Part shown: positions 5,451 to 6,142 of the stretch, in pieces
Position numbering within the stretch: the first letter of the stretch is position 1
Layout: each line of letters starts with the position of its first letter
NCBI GenBank assembly: GCA_003649515.1
Contig: QMSC01000083.1
Span: forward strand, 1-6,142
Source of the DNA: Thermoprotei archaeon
GTDB taxonomy: Archaea; Thermoproteota; Thermoprotei; Thermofilales; B20-G17
Direction of reading: 5' to 3'
DNA: 6,142 nt
The notes under the pieces: generated by a model
Database searches by the model: none
Told to the model about the DNA's origin: nothing
What the model saw: the letters and a program-made list of their open reading frames with translations, nothing else
Translations under genes and position numbers: made by a program

Positions 5451-5455
5451 GGTGA
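5451..5455 (+). promoter_or_regulatory. GGTGA ribosome-binding site deciding the TTG start of the NuoA-like gene
   Basis: GGTGA at 5451-5455 is 6 nt before TTG 5462. The TGA inside it (5453-5455) is in frame with the TTG, so no start further upstream is possible, and the next in-frame ATG would remove most of the protein. This fixes the TTG start. Confidence 0.7.
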
Positions 5456-5461
5456 AAGGGG

Positions 5462-5794
5462 TTGTGGACCCAGCTGCTCACAAACATCGCACTGATATTC
5501 GGACTGTCGTTGGTAGTTGTCCTCATTTTCTATGGAATAGGTGAAAAGATAGCTCCTAAGGGGACGAAAGTCTTCGGGAAGCTCGCCCCATACGCCTGCG
5601 GTGAGGACCTACCACCGGTCAAGCTTCAGGTGGATGTCGAGAGGTTCTTCACGTACATCGTGTACTTCGTAGTGTTCGACATACTGGCGGTCATAATGGC
5701 CACGTCATTCGTCTCTCCGGGGGTATACCCGTCTCTGTTCGCGGTCATAACGTTGGTGTCCGTCGCCTTCCTACTGCTGGCCGTCAGGGGGTGA
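5462..5794 (+). CDS. NuoA-like membrane subunit (complex I subunit 3 family) of a group 4 hydrogenase/oxidoreductase complex
   Basis: A 110-residue membrane protein with three predicted helices (about residues 7-27, 60-81 and 89-108), the topology of NADH:quinone oxidoreductase subunit A. The loop after the first helix carries 'PYACGEDLPP' (43-52) in place of the 'YECG' motif of NuoA. The second helix contains 'FDILAV', which aligns with the FDxE region of NuoA but has Leu75 where the conserved Glu is expected. In complex I this subunit sits beside NuoH and NuoJ near the quinone site and the proton path. Here it would anchor the soluble arm whose small subunit is encoded next, 4 nt downstream. 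The start is TTG, fixed by an in-frame stop and a good SD site. NuoA-type subunits are also found in some Ech/Mbx-like gene clusters, so the exact complex is undecided from this gene. Confidence 0.82.
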   Translation: MWTQLLTNIALIFGLSLVVVLIFYGIGEKIAPKGTKVFGKLAPYACGEDLPPVKLQVDVERFFTYIVYFVVFDILAVIMATSFVSPGVYPSLFAVITLVSVAFLLLAVRG

Positions 5795-5795
5795 T
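5790..5795 (+). promoter_or_regulatory. GGTGAT ribosome-binding site overlapping the NuoA-like stop codon
   Basis: GGTGAT (5790-5795) overlaps the TGA stop (5792-5794) and precedes ATG 5799 by 3 nt. This arrangement suggests translational coupling of the two subunits. The earlier ATG at 5794 runs into a stop after five codons, so 5799 is the start. Confidence 0.65.
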
Positions 5796-5798
5796 GCG

Positions 5799-6142
5799 AT
5801 GGGGGTGTTGACGTGGGCTAGGACGAGGAGTCCCTGGCTCCTACACTTCAACGCGGGGGCCTGCAACGCTTGCGACATAGAAGTTTTGGCGGCTCTCACA
5901 CCCAGGTTCGACCTGGAGAGGTTCGGGGCGATCCTGAAGGGGAGCCCAAGGCATGCGGATGTCCTAGTCGTCACGGGCTCGGTTACGAGGCAGGTTAAGG
6001 ACCGGTTGGTCAGGATATACGAGCAGATGCCCGAGCCCAAGTTCGTGGTGGCCGTAGGCTCGTGCGCCTGTGCTGGAGGGGATTTCCAGAGGTGCTACAC
6101 CGTGTATGAGGGTGTGGACAAGATAGTCCACGTGGACGCCTA
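5799..6142 (+). CDS. NuoB-like / group 4 [NiFe] hydrogenase small subunit, N-terminal part (3' end outside window)
   Basis: The first 114 codons of an iron-sulfur subunit of the NuoB/EchC/MbhJ family, which holds the [4Fe-4S] cluster next to the catalytic large subunit. It reads 'SPWLLHFNAGACNACDIEVL' (11-30), 'GSPRHADVLVVTGSVTRQ' (48-65), 'IYEQMPEPKFVVAVGSCACA' (73-92) and 'GGDFQRCYTVYEGVDKIVHV' (93-112). Visible cluster ligands are Cys22 and Cys25 (CxxC) and Cys89; the fourth, in the usual 'PGCPP' motif, would lie just past the edge. The CxxC spacing is that of group 4 hydrogenases and their Mbx/Mbs relatives, whereas respiratory NuoB has adjacent cysteines. It is a soluble subunit attached to the inner face of the membrane. 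The frame is open to the last base. Whether the complex evolves hydrogen depends on the Ni-binding cysteines of the large subunit, which is not in the window. Confidence 0.9.
   Translation, partial: MGVLTWARTRSPWLLHFNAGACNACDIEVLAALTPRFDLERFGAILKGSPRHADVLVVTGSVTRQVKDRLVRIYEQMPEPKFVVAVGSCACAGGDFQRCYTVYEGVDKIVHVDA

Noticed and set aside
1..6142. CRISPR array, insertion sequence or long direct repeats
   Set aside because: No repeated units, transposase frames or terminal inverted repeats were seen when reading the window.

Overview
The window looks archaeal, most likely from a thermophile of the Thermoproteota/Korarchaeia type. The lineage is an inference. The supporting signs are AT-rich TATA-like boxes a few tens of bases upstream of starts, Shine-Dalgarno (SD) sites of the GGTGA type, frequent AGG/AGA/ATA codons, a TTG start, an archaeal-type ATP-NAD kinase, and the first genes of a complex I-like / group 4 [NiFe] hydrogenase locus.

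Left block, + strand (1-1529): the 3' end of a TrpB2-type tryptophan synthase beta chain, a short promoter/terminator gap, and a full-length ATP-NAD kinase family gene.

Middle block, - strand (3477 down to 1522): a three-gene unit facing the kinase gene. It holds a calcineurin-like metallophosphoesterase, a nucleotidyltransferase-fold protein starting 7 nt after the phosphoesterase stop, and a 59-residue four-cysteine protein that standard gene callers would probably miss. The small gene has a strong SD site but apparently starts at ATT, and its 3' end overlaps the kinase gene by 8 bp. The two distal genes look more AT-rich than the phosphoesterase.

Right block: an APC-family permease on the - strand (5049 to 3517) with its own promoter, and a divergent control region with an 18-bp imperfect palindrome. 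On the + strand follow an unrecognised 53-residue ORF, a 12-bp perfect palindrome centred on a TATA-like sequence, a NuoA-like membrane subunit with a TTG start, and the first 114 codons of a NuoB-like / [NiFe] hydrogenase small subunit that runs off the window. The last two genes open a larger membrane-bound oxidoreductase operon. The large subunit, which would show whether it makes hydrogen, lies outside the window.

The items most worth a second look are the hidden ATT-start cysteine protein with its nucleotidyltransferase partner, and the combination of a NuoA-like subunit with a hydrogenase-type CxxC small subunit.
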